Below are positions 8,763 through 18,080 of a stretch of DNA of 39,930 nucleotides, piece after piece. Both the position numbers and the translations under genes were made by a program. The stretch lies in the NCBI GenBank assembly GCA_020722285.1, contig DYLC01000003.1, positions 1-39,930 on the forward strand. Direction: 5' to 3'. The notes beneath the pieces were generated by a model that was not told the DNA's origin, searched no databases, and saw only the letters and a list, made by a program, of their open reading frames with translations. The stretch is from Desulfobulbus propionicus (GTDB lineage Bacteria; Desulfobacterota; Dissulfuribacteria; Dissulfuribacterales; DYLC01). Each line of letters begins with the position of its first letter. The first letter of the stretch is position 1.

Positions 8763-9548
8763 ATGGTAATAGGTGTATTTGATTCAGGTGTTGGCGGGCT
8801 TACTGTAGTGAGAGAGCTTCTGCGGCACATGCCAGACCAGGCCATCATTTATCTCGGGGACACTGCAAGAACCCCGTATGGAACAAAAAGCAGTGAAACA
8901 ATCATAGACTACAGCATTGAGGACACAGGGTTTCTTGTCTCAAAAGGCGCTAACCTGATTGTCATTGCCTGCCACAGCGCATCAAGCGTGGCAACTAATG
9001 CGATAAGACAACATTTTTCACTTCCTGTTTTTGAGGTTGTAAGCCCTTCCATACAACAGGCAATTGCCCTGACAAAAAAGGGCAGGATAGGAATTATAGG
9101 AACAAGGGCTACTGTGGCAAGCGGAGTCTATGAAAAAACCATCCCGGAGCTGTCTCCTGAAATCAAGGTGTTTTCCCAGGCTTGCCCGCTTCTTGTGCCT
9201 CTTGTGGAAGAAGGTTGGATCAAACGCAGTGAAACAAGACGGATAGTCAAAAAATATCTCAGACCGTTACGGGAGAGGGAAATCGACACGTTGATCCTCG
9301 GATGCACCCACTACCCACTTTTGCGGCCTGTTATTCAGGAAAAGATCGGCAAGACTGTTCAGATTGTTGACCCAGCCCAGGAGGTCGCTCTGACTGTCAG
9401 GAAGTTTATCGAGCAAAAACAGGATAAGGCAGAAAAAGCATCAAACAATGCAAACCGCTTTTTCCTTACAGACCTCACACCGACAACAGCATCTGTGGTC
9501 AGGCAATTTCTCGGGGCAAAGATCCTGCTTGAAAAAATCGAATTATGA
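8763..9548 (+). CDS. murI: Glutamate racemase
   Basis: IGVFDSGVGGLTVVRELLRHMP, ACHSASS, LGCTHYPLL. Confidence 0.95.
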   Translation: MVIGVFDSGVGGLTVVRELLRHMPDQAIIYLGDTARTPYGTKSSETIIDYSIEDTGFLVSKGANLIVIACHSASSVATNAIRQHFSLPVFEVVSPSIQQAIALTKKGRIGIIGTRATVASGVYEKTIPELSPEIKVFSQACPLLVPLVEEGWIKRSETRRIVKKYLRPLREREIDTLILGCTHYPLLRPVIQEKIGKTVQIVDPAQEVALTVRKFIEQKQDKAEKASNNANRFFLTDLTPTTASVVRQFLGAKILLEKIEL

Positions 9549-10313
9549 TGCTGATGCATTAGACGCCAACAGCCTCACATACTCAAGGTCTTCAGGCGTA
9601 TCCACCTCAACTGGAGCTGTCTCCACTACACAAACCCCGATTGACATACTGTTTTCAAGCGCCCTCAGTTGTTCAAGTTTCTCAAGCCCTTCGAGCAGAC
9701 CTGGAGGGCAGGCTACAAACTGACTCAATGTCCTCATCCTGTAGGCATAAAGCCCAATGTGTCGCAGATAGATATTGTCTGTTGCCTCGGCGACGGCATC
9801 AAGCCCATCCCTGACATACGGGATTGGTGAGCGCGAGAAATAAAGCGCCCTTCCATTCCTGTCCAGCACCACCTTGACTCTGTTGGGATTGCGGGCCTCT
9901 TCAATAGTCATGGGGCAGGCAGGTGTGGCAATCCCCAGCGCGTTGTCATTTTCAAGGAGTTCCAGCATTCTTTTTACCGGCGTAGGCTCCAAGAGAGGCT
10001 GGTCTCCTTGAATATTGATCACTATGGCATCATCTGAAAGCCCATAACCTCTCGCCACTTCAAATATCCTGTCAGTTCCTGACTGATGGGACCGGTTAGT
10101 CATGGATACCTTGCCACCATATTTTCCAACTGCGTCAGCAATCCTGTTATCATCTGTGGCCACGACAACCAGGTCAATACCTTCTATAGCCATAGCCCTG
10201 TTATAGACATGCATCACCATAGGCAAACCGCCAATATCTGCAAGAGGCTTTGCAGGAAGCCTTGAAGATGCATATCTTGCCGGGATTATGGCTACTTTTT
10301 GATACTGCTTCAT
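9543..10313 (-). CDS. kdsB: 3-deoxy-manno-octulosonate cytidylyltransferase
   Basis: MKQYQKVAIIPARYASSRLPAKPLADIGGLPMV; NIQGDQPLLEP; start trimmed from the ORF track (10430). Confidence 0.93.
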   Translation of the reverse strand: MKQYQKVAIIPARYASSRLPAKPLADIGGLPMVMHVYNRAMAIEGIDLVVVATDDNRIADAVGKYGGKVSMTNRSHQSGTDRIFEVARGYGLSDDAIVINIQGDQPLLEPTPVKRMLELLENDNALGIATPACPMTIEEARNPNRVKVVLDRNGRALYFSRSPIPYVRDGLDAVAEATDNIYLRHIGLYAYRMRTLSQFVACPPGLLEGLEKLEQLRALENSMSIGVCVVETAPVEVDTPEDLEYVRLLASNASAS

Positions 10314-10314
10314 T

Positions 10315-12009
10315 TCAGGAAAGCACCTTGCCAATCTCTTTAAGCGGTATAGCCACGATGTAGGTTTGACCATTGCCAGTGAAGAAGTTGCCATCCACCA
10401 CAACAGCATACAGTTCATCCTTATGCACAAAAACCGACTGTATCGGGCCTGTAAACTCCACGGGCAACTTCTGAAAAACCACCCTGCCGCCAGAAAAATA
10501 CAATATGCCTACAGTGCCCTTTTGAGGAGGTCCACCGATTATGTTCCACATGGTGGATTCATTGGCCACCAGGGCTGCCACTGTCCTGCCTCCTGTGTTG
10601 ATCAGGGCCGGCTGGCTCCATACTATCATGTTTCTCTGGGTAACAGCGCTTGAAGAACCCGGAGAATCATAATAAACTGCCTTGATAGAACCACCAAGGC
10701 TTTCGTTTGACGACCATATCTCGCCTTTTATATCAGAAACAACCAAATTCCTGCCTTCATTGTAAAACCCATAGATATCCTTGCCAGTCCCTTTTAAATC
10801 CCCGACCAGCGAACCATTGAGATTGAAAAGAGAAGGGGCAGTAAACTTGCCTGCTTTTTTCACCTCTTTTCCATTAAACTCAAATCTATAGATTGCAGCC
10901 CCCCAAAAACTGTCAGTGTCATAATTTTGTCCGAGAAGGGTCTCCTTATCCCCATCTGCATCCATGTCCATGAAGGACAGAAAATAATGAATATCCTTTT
11001 CAAGCGCGTCTATTGTCCCGTTTTGCGGATTATATTTTAAAAGTCTTGAAACAAATCCATCGGTCTTTGAAAAGATGTTCAAGGCAATAAGTCCATTTTG
11101 CCCTATGGAAATATTCATGACATCGCCAAAACCTGTGAAGCTGTATGTTGCGCGTTCTTTTTTACCTGCTTCCTGCACATAAACTGTATTTTTACTGAGA
11201 TATATAAAATAAAGCGCAGACGAGTCTCCCACTGGCACAATCTCCATGTGGTCGGTCAGGAAACCCAGTGAGCCAACATGACGCATGTTTTCAATGCTAA
11301 GTCTGCCGGTCCTGCTTGCAGCTACCCCTGGCACATACCCCTGCCTTGTTGGTTGCTGCTCTGTCTGCATTTTGTCAGGCGAAGGTTCTTTAGGCGCAAA
11401 TGACCCCAGAGTTTCACCTCCACTCCATACAGAGACAGCGCCTTCCCGCGCCACAAATACCACGGAATCCTTGGATTGACTCGCTATCTGAGCTGGTAAA
11501 GGCAATTCCTGGGCCTGCTGATACACCTGCCAGTTCATGTGATCAAGTCTGACCCTCAGCCACTCATAAAGCTCATAGCCCTGTCCTTTAACATCAATAA
11601 ACAAGGCAGGCGCCTCCTTAAATCTAACAGCCTCTAACCCTGTCATAAGACTACATTTACCCTGGATGCACTCATATGATATTTCAGTATAATCAGGCTC
11701 CACCTTAGTCGCCTTCGCCTTTGCCAGAACAGTCAATTCATCACCTATCACCTTGCCTTTCGCATCCTTTATGGCCTTGCCTTTTGCATAGACAGTAAAG
11801 AGATCGCCTTTTTTAATGCCTGCTGATGAACCCTTGTCCAGGAAAAAACGACTGTCCTGGCCTGACGCCAAGGTAGCTTTGACAGGAGATAGAAGACTTA
11901 AAAGCTCACTCCTGTAACCATCCACTGTCTCAGAAGAAACAGCAGACTGGACCATAAAAAGCAACATGACTACTGAAAAAACCAAGCTTCTTCTGAATAA
12001 AAAACACAT
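10315..12009 (-). CDS. Secreted FG-GAP/VCBS-like repeat protein of unknown function
   Basis: Signal peptide; beta-propeller-like motifs such as FMDMDADGDKETLLGQNYD and SLVGDLKGTGKDIYGF. Confidence 0.6.
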   Translation of the reverse strand: MCFLFRRSLVFSVVMLLFMVQSAVSSETVDGYRSELLSLLSPVKATLASGQDSRFFLDKGSSAGIKKGDLFTVYAKGKAIKDAKGKVIGDELTVLAKAKATKVEPDYTEISYECIQGKCSLMTGLEAVRFKEAPALFIDVKGQGYELYEWLRVRLDHMNWQVYQQAQELPLPAQIASQSKDSVVFVAREGAVSVWSGGETLGSFAPKEPSPDKMQTEQQPTRQGYVPGVAASRTGRLSIENMRHVGSLGFLTDHMEIVPVGDSSALYFIYLSKNTVYVQEAGKKERATYSFTGFGDVMNISIGQNGLIALNIFSKTDGFVSRLLKYNPQNGTIDALEKDIHYFLSFMDMDADGDKETLLGQNYDTDSFWGAAIYRFEFNGKEVKKAGKFTAPSLFNLNGSLVGDLKGTGKDIYGFYNEGRNLVVSDIKGEIWSSNESLGGSIKAVYYDSPGSSSAVTQRNMIVWSQPALINTGGRTVAALVANESTMWNIIGGPPQKGTVGILYFSGGRVVFQKLPVEFTGPIQSVFVHKDELYAVVVDGNFFTGNGQTYIVAIPLKEIGKVLS

Positions 12010-12041
12010 AGGCTTTATGCCCTCCTTGTCATAAAAAATTG

Positions 12042-12194
12042 GTAACTATCAAGCAGCGCCCTGTCTGCTGCATCATAGGTCTGCTCATGTGCAGGCAGCA
12101 CACTTCGCAGGCCTCTTCCTTGCATCCGGGGTACTGCTGAACAGTTACAGTACGGTGGTTTTCGTTCGTTTTCGGCATTATACTGAATAGTTAC
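12042..12194 (+). mobile_element. 153-bp TIR element, copy B, complete
   Basis: Same length and architecture as copy A; exact 8-bp direct repeats AAAAATTG (12034-12041 and 12195-12202). Confidence 0.85.
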
Positions 12195-12291
12195 AAAAAT
12201 TGTAATGGGCTTACACCAAAACCTTTTGTTTTTCAATAGCGCAGAGAAAAACCCGTTGACACCCACTTTACCTGGCGCTTAATGTGCTGCC

Positions 12292-13146
12292 ATGCTATCT
12301 GAATTGCTGCAATATTTTACAGAACCATGTCCAGAACACATCAAAAAAATGGGATATTTGCATGAACTTATCTCCATCAGCCACAAGGCGAAACGGCTGG
12401 AAAGACACTGGAGGCCTCATCTAAACCGTACAAGGCAGGCTATTTTAAGGATTGCCAACAGCACGCCAAACAAGGATACAATCATAGTGTTTGGCTCCGG
12501 TGTGCTTCTGGATGCACCCATTGAGGAATTGAGTAACATGTTTAAGAAAGTGATTCTGCTGGACATTTATCACACCAGAGACACCCTTAAAAAACTTATT
12601 CAATACAAAAACGTAACAGTTCTGCCAAGAGATCTTTCAGGTATTGCAGAGGCTCTCTGGGAACAATATAAAGATGGGAAAAAACTTCGGTATCTTCCAG
12701 AGCCTCTTTCAACTTACAACTCCTTAACAAAAAATGTCTCTCTGGCAGTCTCATTGAATCTTCTAACACAACTGTCTTTTGTCCCGACAGTCTTCTTGAG
12801 CAGATTCAAAAAAATATCCATTACACAAGAGGCAATATCCTGCTGGAAAGAATCATTTTGCACGGCACACATCAAAGCACTCAATGGGCTTGACTGCCCC
12901 AAATGCATTGTCACAGACCATGAGTCACTATGCAAAGACTTTTCCGGCAGGATAATTGCCAGAAATTCAACTGTTTTTGAAGACGCAAACCACATTTCGG
13001 AATCGGCGGATATTTTTTTGCAATTAATGGAAAAAAACGGCTGGAGAAGGTTTGACTGCTGGCAATGGGATATCAATCCAGCAGGTGAAAAATCAAAAGA
13101 CATGGCGGAGCAATTAACTGTCAGCGCGTTTTATAAGTGTGGTTAG
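12292..13146 (+). CDS. Conserved hypothetical protein with Rossmann/methyltransferase-like motif
   Basis: TIIVFGSGVLLDAPIEELSNMFKKVILLDIYH resembles a SAM-binding motif I/II region. Confidence 0.5.
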   Translation: MLSELLQYFTEPCPEHIKKMGYLHELISISHKAKRLERHWRPHLNRTRQAILRIANSTPNKDTIIVFGSGVLLDAPIEELSNMFKKVILLDIYHTRDTLKKLIQYKNVTVLPRDLSGIAEALWEQYKDGKKLRYLPEPLSTYNSLTKNVSLAVSLNLLTQLSFVPTVFLSRFKKISITQEAISCWKESFCTAHIKALNGLDCPKCIVTDHESLCKDFSGRIIARNSTVFEDANHISESADIFLQLMEKNGWRRFDCWQWDINPAGEKSKDMAEQLTVSAFYKCG

Positions 13147-13194
13147 GGAGGTTTCCCAAAAAAATAGAAACTTTGTTCAAGGGCAAGGCATTTT
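13145..13194 (+). repeat. Intergenic repeat family 2, partial copy
   Basis: AGGGAGGTTTCCCAAAAAAATAGAAACTTTGTTCAAGGGCAAGGCATTTTG. Confidence 0.6.
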
Positions 13195-13262
13195 GAGTTG
13201 AAAAGACCTTTGACTTCATTTTGATTGCACAGATTTTTTACGGTTAGATGTAACCTGTAAAA

Positions 13263-13338
13263 ATGGCGGTCCCAAGGGGACTCGAACCCCTGTTTTCGGC
13301 GTGAGAGGCCAACGTCCTAGGCCGCTAGACGATGGGAC
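13263..13338 (-). tRNA. tRNA-Glu (anticodon CUC), CCA encoded
   Basis: Reverse complement GGTCCCATCGTCTAGCGG...GGCCTCTCACGCC...GGGGTTCGAGTCCCCTTGGGACCGCCA; acceptor GGTCCCA/TGGGACC. Confidence 0.95.
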
Positions 13339-13541
13339 CGCTGAAGTCCATCTTTATTAAAGGAAGAAGGTTACGATGTCAAGTGATTTGTTATAATAAG
13401 ATGTGCCGAAAAATAAAAAAAACATGTTCCGAAATTTTTGTCTCCATCTTTCTGAAACATAGCTCATAGTCTTCAGTCTTGCAATTGGCAAGCTTGGCAT
13501 GTAAACTCACCTCTCAATTTTCGTGGTTAGCATCAGCGAAG

Positions 13542-13562
13542 GTAACTATTTAGTATAATGCC
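13542..13562 (-). repeat. Solo terminus fragment of the 153-bp element (copy F)
   Basis: GTAACTATTTAGTATAATGCC vs GTAACTATCCAGTATAATGCC at 39848. Confidence 0.5.
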
Positions 13563-13608
13563 AATAGTGATCAGGCAACATGCTGATTTTTAGATAAGGA
13601 GAGATTTG

Positions 13609-14460
13609 ATGTTTTTTCAGGATATTATCGCTACCCTTAACAATTACTGGCAGGACAAGGGGTGCCTGCTGCTTCAACCCTATGACATTGAGGTCGGAGC
13701 AGGCACATTCCATCCGGCCACTTTTCTCAAGGCAATAGGCCCTCAGCCATGGCGCGTTGCTTATGTTCAACCTTCAAGACGTCCAACTGATGGTCGTTAT
13801 GGAGAAAATCCAAACAGACTTCAGCATTATTATCAGTATCAGGTAATCCTTAAACCAACGCCTGACAATGTGCAGGAACTCTACCTGAAAAGCCTTGAGG
13901 CCTTTGGATTAAACCTTACTGAGCACGATGTCCGTTTTGTTGAGGACGACTGGGAGTCTCCGACACTTGGAGCATGGGGGCTTGGCTGGGAGGTCTGGCT
14001 TGATGGAATGGAAGTTACCCAGTTTACATATTTTCAGCAGGTTGGCGGTGTGGATGTGGAGGCGGTTTGCGCTGAGATAACCTATGGCCTTGAGCGTATT
14101 GCCATGTATCTGCAGGGAATAGACAACATCTATGATCTCAAGTGGAATAAGGACACAACCTATGGCGAGGTGCATCACAGGGATGAGGTGGAGTTTTCCC
14201 GCTACAATTTTGAGCTCGCCAATGTGGAGACATTAAAGAAGCTGTTTGCGATCCATGAAGAAGAGGCGTTGGCTCTTCTGAAAAATGGCTCAATACTGCC
14301 TGGCTACGATCAGTGCCTTAAATGTTCACATTATTTCAATCTGCTTGATGCCAGAGGAGCAATTAGTGTGGCTGAAAGAACCGCCTATATTGCGAGGGTG
14401 AGAAAGATTGCAAGAGAGACGGCTGAGGCGTACCACAGAAGCATCACAGTAGCGCCTTGA
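13609..14460 (+). CDS. glyQ: Glycyl-tRNA synthetase alpha subunit
   Basis: [48 protein letters not shown]. Confidence 0.96.
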   Translation: MFFQDIIATLNNYWQDKGCLLLQPYDIEVGAGTFHPATFLKAIGPQPWRVAYVQPSRRPTDGRYGENPNRLQHYYQYQVILKPTPDNVQELYLKSLEAFGLNLTEHDVRFVEDDWESPTLGAWGLGWEVWLDGMEVTQFTYFQQVGGVDVEAVCAEITYGLERIAMYLQGIDNIYDLKWNKDTTYGEVHHRDEVEFSRYNFELANVETLKKLFAIHEEEALALLKNGSILPGYDQCLKCSHYFNLLDARGAISVAERTAYIARVRKIARETAEAYHRSITVAP

Positions 14461-14551
14461 TCTATTGGCGTTGTTGATGGATTGCCCCTGACTATTTTTG
14501 CGTATCCATCGCATATTACGACTTTTTACAAAAATATCCTGCTTGAGCAAC

Positions 14552-14587
14552 AAAAAAAAGTTCTGTCTTTTGGACAGAACTTTTTTT
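14552..14587 (+). terminator. Rho-independent terminator after glyQ (potentially bidirectional)
   Basis: AAAAAAAAGTTCTGTC-TTTTG-GACAGAACTTTTTTT. Confidence 0.85.
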
Positions 14588-14590
14588 AAT

Positions 14591-14712
14591 GAAAACCACC
14601 GTACTGTAACTATTCAGCAGTGCCCCAGATGCAAGGAAGAGGCCTGCGAAGTGTGCTGCCTGCACATAAGCAGGCCGATGACACAGCAGATGGGGCGCTG
14701 CTGGATAGTTAC
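14591..14712 (-). mobile_element. 153-bp TIR element, copy C, truncated (lacks outer right end)
   Basis: Inverted orientation; 122 bp from GAAAACCACCGTACTGTAAC to GCTGGATAGTTAC; abuts the glyQ terminator. Confidence 0.8.
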
Positions 14713-14719
14713 ATGATTG

Positions 14720-14986
14720 TTAGCGTCCCTTTGCAGCTCTCTTCGCAGCCTTGAGAGGGTTGATCTTTTTGCCTGTCTCTTCTTTTGGCACTTCAAGCTT
14801 GGCATGTGTTGCAAAGTTGCAGAGACCTTTTTTCCATTTTGATGCAGGTGTAGGATAGACACTGCAAAAACGTTTGTCATTCTGAGTGATTATGCGCCCG
14901 CAGCCATCGCATTTTTCGACGATCTCAGAACATGCAATACCTTTGAAAAACATATCGCTATTTCCAGTCAAATTTGTTGACTCCAT
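14720..14986 (-). CDS. PxxKW family cysteine-rich protein
   Basis: CDGCGRIITQNDKRFCSVYPTPASKWKKGLCNFATH; small Cys-rich protein with a PxxKW-like segment. Confidence 0.7.
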   Translation of the reverse strand: MESTNLTGNSDMFFKGIACSEIVEKCDGCGRIITQNDKRFCSVYPTPASKWKKGLCNFATHAKLEVPKEETGKKINPLKAAKRAAKGR

Positions 14987-15011
14987 GTGATGTCTCCTGA
15001 AAAATAAAAAA

Positions 15012-15098
15012 TGGTGCCGAAGAGGAGATTCGAACTCCTACAAGCTTGCGCTCGCTAGACCCTGAATCTAGTGCGTCTACCAATTCCGCCACTTCGGC
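15012..15098 (-). tRNA. tRNA-Leu (anticodon CAG), CCA encoded
   Basis: Reverse complement GCCGAAGTGGCGGAATTGGTAGACGCACTAGATTCAGGGTCTAG...GGTAGGAG-type variable arm...TTCGAATCTCCTCTTCGGCACCA. Confidence 0.93.
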
Positions 15099-15202
15099 CA
15101 TGAAGAAGCGATATTTAACTTACTGCTCTTGCTATTGTCAAGAGGTCATTGTAATCTTGCCCCAAAAAAAATGCAGGGCAATATTTAGGGAGACGATCTC
15201 TT

Positions 15203-16198
15203 TTGAAAATATACCGAAGTCTTGGCGAACTGCCAGGCACATTTATCAAACCCAGTCTGACCATTGGAAATTTTGACGGCATTCACAAGGGACATCAAGC
15301 GTTGTTTCAAAAGGTAGTTGAGTTGGCGGAATATGAGGCTGGAGAGGCTATTGCAGTTACATTTGAGCCTCATCCCCTTGCTGTGCTCAGGCCAGATAAC
15401 CCGCCAAAGAGAATATGCACCCTTGAACACAAGATCGAATTGATCGCCAGGGCGCATATTGACCACCTGATTGTCCTTCCATTCAATAAAGAGTTTGCCC
15501 AGACCACTGCCAACGATTTTGTCGTAAATATCCTTTGCAATGCCATCGGAATCAGGCATCTTGTAGTGGGCTATGACTATGCGTTTGGAAAGGGTAGGGG
15601 GGGGAACATCGAGTTCTTGAAAGAAATGGGAGACAGATTTGGTTTCAGCCTTCATGTCTGTAAAGCTGTTGTGGTCAACGGCATTATCTCAAGCAGCACC
15701 AGGATCAGAGAATTTGTTTCATCGGGCGACATGAGAACAGTTCAGATGCTGCTTGGCAGGTATTATCAGATACGAGGCATAGTGAGGGAAGGGAAACGCC
15801 TTGGAGGCCCGCTTGTTGGATTTCCAACAGCGAACCTTTTTCTGAAAAAGGATGAACTTAGTCCAAAAAACGGGGTTTATGTCGTGCAGGTTATCTATGC
15901 AAATAAATGTTATGGCGGTGTGATGAACATCGGGTATAACCCTACCTTTAACGAGACAGCCCTGAGTGTAGAGGTGCATATCTTTGATTTTGACAAGGAA
16001 ATTTATGGCCACCCTCTTAAAGTAAATCTTATTGAAAGACTCAGGGACGAGAGACGTTTTTCAGGGCCTGAAGAGCTTTCCCGACAGATAGCTAAAGATG
16101 CTGAAAAGGCCAGATTGATACTGGCAAGTGAACCGCACCTGAAAAGATCATGTTGCGAGGAATCAGAATTGGTCGAATGGGAGGAGGCTGTTGCCTGA
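15203..16198 (+). CDS. ribF: Bifunctional riboflavin kinase / FAD synthetase
   Basis: LTIGNFDGIHKGHQALF, TFEPHPLAVLRP, GFPTANL, YGGVMNIGYNPTF. Confidence 0.95.
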   Translation: MKIYRSLGELPGTFIKPSLTIGNFDGIHKGHQALFQKVVELAEYEAGEAIAVTFEPHPLAVLRPDNPPKRICTLEHKIELIARAHIDHLIVLPFNKEFAQTTANDFVVNILCNAIGIRHLVVGYDYAFGKGRGGNIEFLKEMGDRFGFSLHVCKAVVVNGIISSSTRIREFVSSGDMRTVQMLLGRYYQIRGIVREGKRLGGPLVGFPTANLFLKKDELSPKNGVYVVQVIYANKCYGGVMNIGYNPTFNETALSVEVHIFDFDKEIYGHPLKVNLIERLRDERRFSGPEELSRQIAKDAEKARLILASEPHLKRSCCEESELVEWEEAVA

Positions 16199-16204
16199 AA
16201 CTGT

Positions 16205-16618
16205 TTGGATACAAGCCTTGTCAAGTACCCCGCTTCTTGTGGCCGATGCGATGGTCTGAAGGTCGTGCCACCGCTGTACCTGCCAGGCTACAGGCTGCTC
16301 ACTGTCTCACACCCGCTTTATATCAATTCACAGGTACATTCGGAAATGGCGCACAAGGATACCTTTCTCTATGTATCAAAAGAGGCGGCCGCAGCGGAAA
16401 ACCTCACGGATGGACAAATTGTTCGTGTCAAGAATCATCTGGGTTTTTTCGAGGCCCCCTGTCGCGTGACCCCAGCCCTGAAGGGACCGGTGGTCATGGC
16501 CTGCAAAAACCGGCCGATGCAACGGAACTGGCCTAATTATGTGGTGGAAAGCCGTGCCACCGATGCAGGAAGCGGTCTGGATTATTATGACACCTTTGTG
16601 AAATTGGAAAAGGTCTGA
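16205..16618 (+). pseudogene. C-terminal molybdopterin-dinucleotide-binding domain fragment of a molybdopterin oxidoreductase
   Basis: LLTVSHPLYINSQVHSEMAHKDTFLYVSKEAAAAENLTDGQIVRVKNHLGFFEAPCRVTPALKGPVVMA resembles the molydop_binding domain; no catalytic N-terminus in the window; TTG start. Confidence 0.65.
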
Positions 16619-16634
16619 GACGTCAGGGGCTGTT

Positions 16635-18041
16635 CTATTCAACAGGCAGTTTTACAGTAGCTATTGTGCCTCTTGGTTTGTTTGCATGAAATTTAATGCT
16701 GCCTCCAAGCGCATCAACCAGACGCTTTACTATGGCAAGCCCAAGCCCTGTTCCTCTTGTTTTGGTCGTGATAAAAGGCTCATGTAGCTTTGACTGAATC
16801 TCTTCAGGAATGCCGCTACCATTATCTGTCACAATGATGAAGAGTGTTGCGTCCTGAAGCTCTATGCTGAGACAGACCTGCCCCTCCTCATTATTTCTGC
16901 CTTGTACTGATTGCATCTCGACTATCGCATCAAAGGCGTTTTGAATCAGATTGATGGCTATTTGAATCACCTTTTCAGCATCTATTGTAATTAAGCTGTC
17001 TGTGCATGATGATTTCAGTAAAATACCGTGGGGTGGGGTGCCAATACCCTTTGAAATAGTGGTAATAAGTCTGTTTAGGTCTGTTTCTCTGGGCATCAGC
17101 CTGTCAGGTCTTGCATAGGCGAGGAGGTCTGTTGTAAGCCGTTCCAGCCGTTCTGATTCTGTCACTATTATCTCAAGGTCTTCTGCAATTCCATGATTTT
17201 GTCCCTTTGTCTGAAGGTGGTATTGTGCAAATCCCTTGATGCTGCTCAGGGGATTTCTGATCTCATGGGCAAGAACGGCAGACATTTCTCCCAGCATGGC
17301 CATACGTTCCTGTTGCCGCAGTTTTTGTGCAAGATATTCATTCCTTCTGTAAAATACAAAGAAGGCCAGGACAAAACCCCACAGAATCGCCTGTGCTGTC
17401 ATGGTCATAACAATCTGAAATCTGGCTTTTCTGACAAGTTTTTCAGCATGGTATGTATGGACCGCCACCCTTAATACACCAAACATGTCCCTGTCTGCAC
17501 AGAAGTTGAATGGGATTGAAGCAGATGAGCTGTTTACATCCGGTGGACTGTCAAGACATTGCCCTGCCTTGATGTGAACTGGAAAGTCCACGAGAAAAAC
17601 ATTTTCGCCGGTCCCAAGATTGCTATTATACACAAGGTATCTGTTTTCACTGGCTATTTTTTGAATCAACTGGTCGGGCTGTTTACGGCCAACCAGAGAG
17701 GCGTTTGTGTGAAGAAGCACTGTGCTATCAGGGGCATACAATGTGAGAAATGCTATGTCACTGTTGTTGTGCGCCTGTACTATATCGTTAAACACACTCT
17801 GCTCAATGCCAACCTTTTCAATTGTGATGGCAAGGTTGATGGCGATATCAAGCACTCGATTTTCAAGCAGGTTTTTTGAACCTTCGATGGATATTTCATA
17901 GGTTTTAATGGCTGAGCTTGTAGTAACAATGGAAAAAAGCGCCAAGATTGATATCAGACATAAGCCATAGCCAAAGGCAATGGCTTTTTTCCTGTCTTCA
18001 GGTTTTTGCAGTATAGATAGAGGATTGTCTATGATGTGCAT
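16635..18041 (-). CDS. Sensor histidine kinase (membrane-anchored, HisKA/HATPase)
   Basis: VLAHEIRNPLSSIKGFA, NLIQNAFDAI, VTDNGSGIPEE, RGTGLGLAIVKRLVDALGG; start trimmed to MHIIDNPL. Confidence 0.88.
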   Translation of the reverse strand: MHIIDNPLSILQKPEDRKKAIAFGYGLCLISILALFSIVTTSSAIKTYEISIEGSKNLLENRVLDIAINLAITIEKVGIEQSVFNDIVQAHNNSDIAFLTLYAPDSTVLLHTNASLVGRKQPDQLIQKIASENRYLVYNSNLGTGENVFLVDFPVHIKAGQCLDSPPDVNSSSASIPFNFCADRDMFGVLRVAVHTYHAEKLVRKARFQIVMTMTAQAILWGFVLAFFVFYRRNEYLAQKLRQQERMAMLGEMSAVLAHEIRNPLSSIKGFAQYHLQTKGQNHGIAEDLEIIVTESERLERLTTDLLAYARPDRLMPRETDLNRLITTISKGIGTPPHGILLKSSCTDSLITIDAEKVIQIAINLIQNAFDAIVEMQSVQGRNNEEGQVCLSIELQDATLFIIVTDNGSGIPEEIQSKLHEPFITTKTRGTGLGLAIVKRLVDALGGSIKFHANKPRGTIATVKLPVE

Positions 18042-18080
18042 GTATTTCAATAACTTGAAACTTCCAAAAGGTAAAGAGTA

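Noticed and set aside
12015-12266. ORF 83 aa (and 34719..35018 -, 14498..14716 +, 14614..14880 -) with similar peptides such as NAENERKP and RCKEEACEVCCLH
   Set aside because: These translate the 153-bp repeat and its flanks. Shared peptides come from shared DNA; a 153-bp unit plus 8-bp duplication does not preserve frame and there is no start/RBS support.
15203-16618. Possible ribF-molybdopterin-domain fusion through stop-codon readthrough
   Set aside because: Same frame, but a normal TGA stop (16196-16198) separates them and no selenocysteine or readthrough signal was identified; a relic is simpler.
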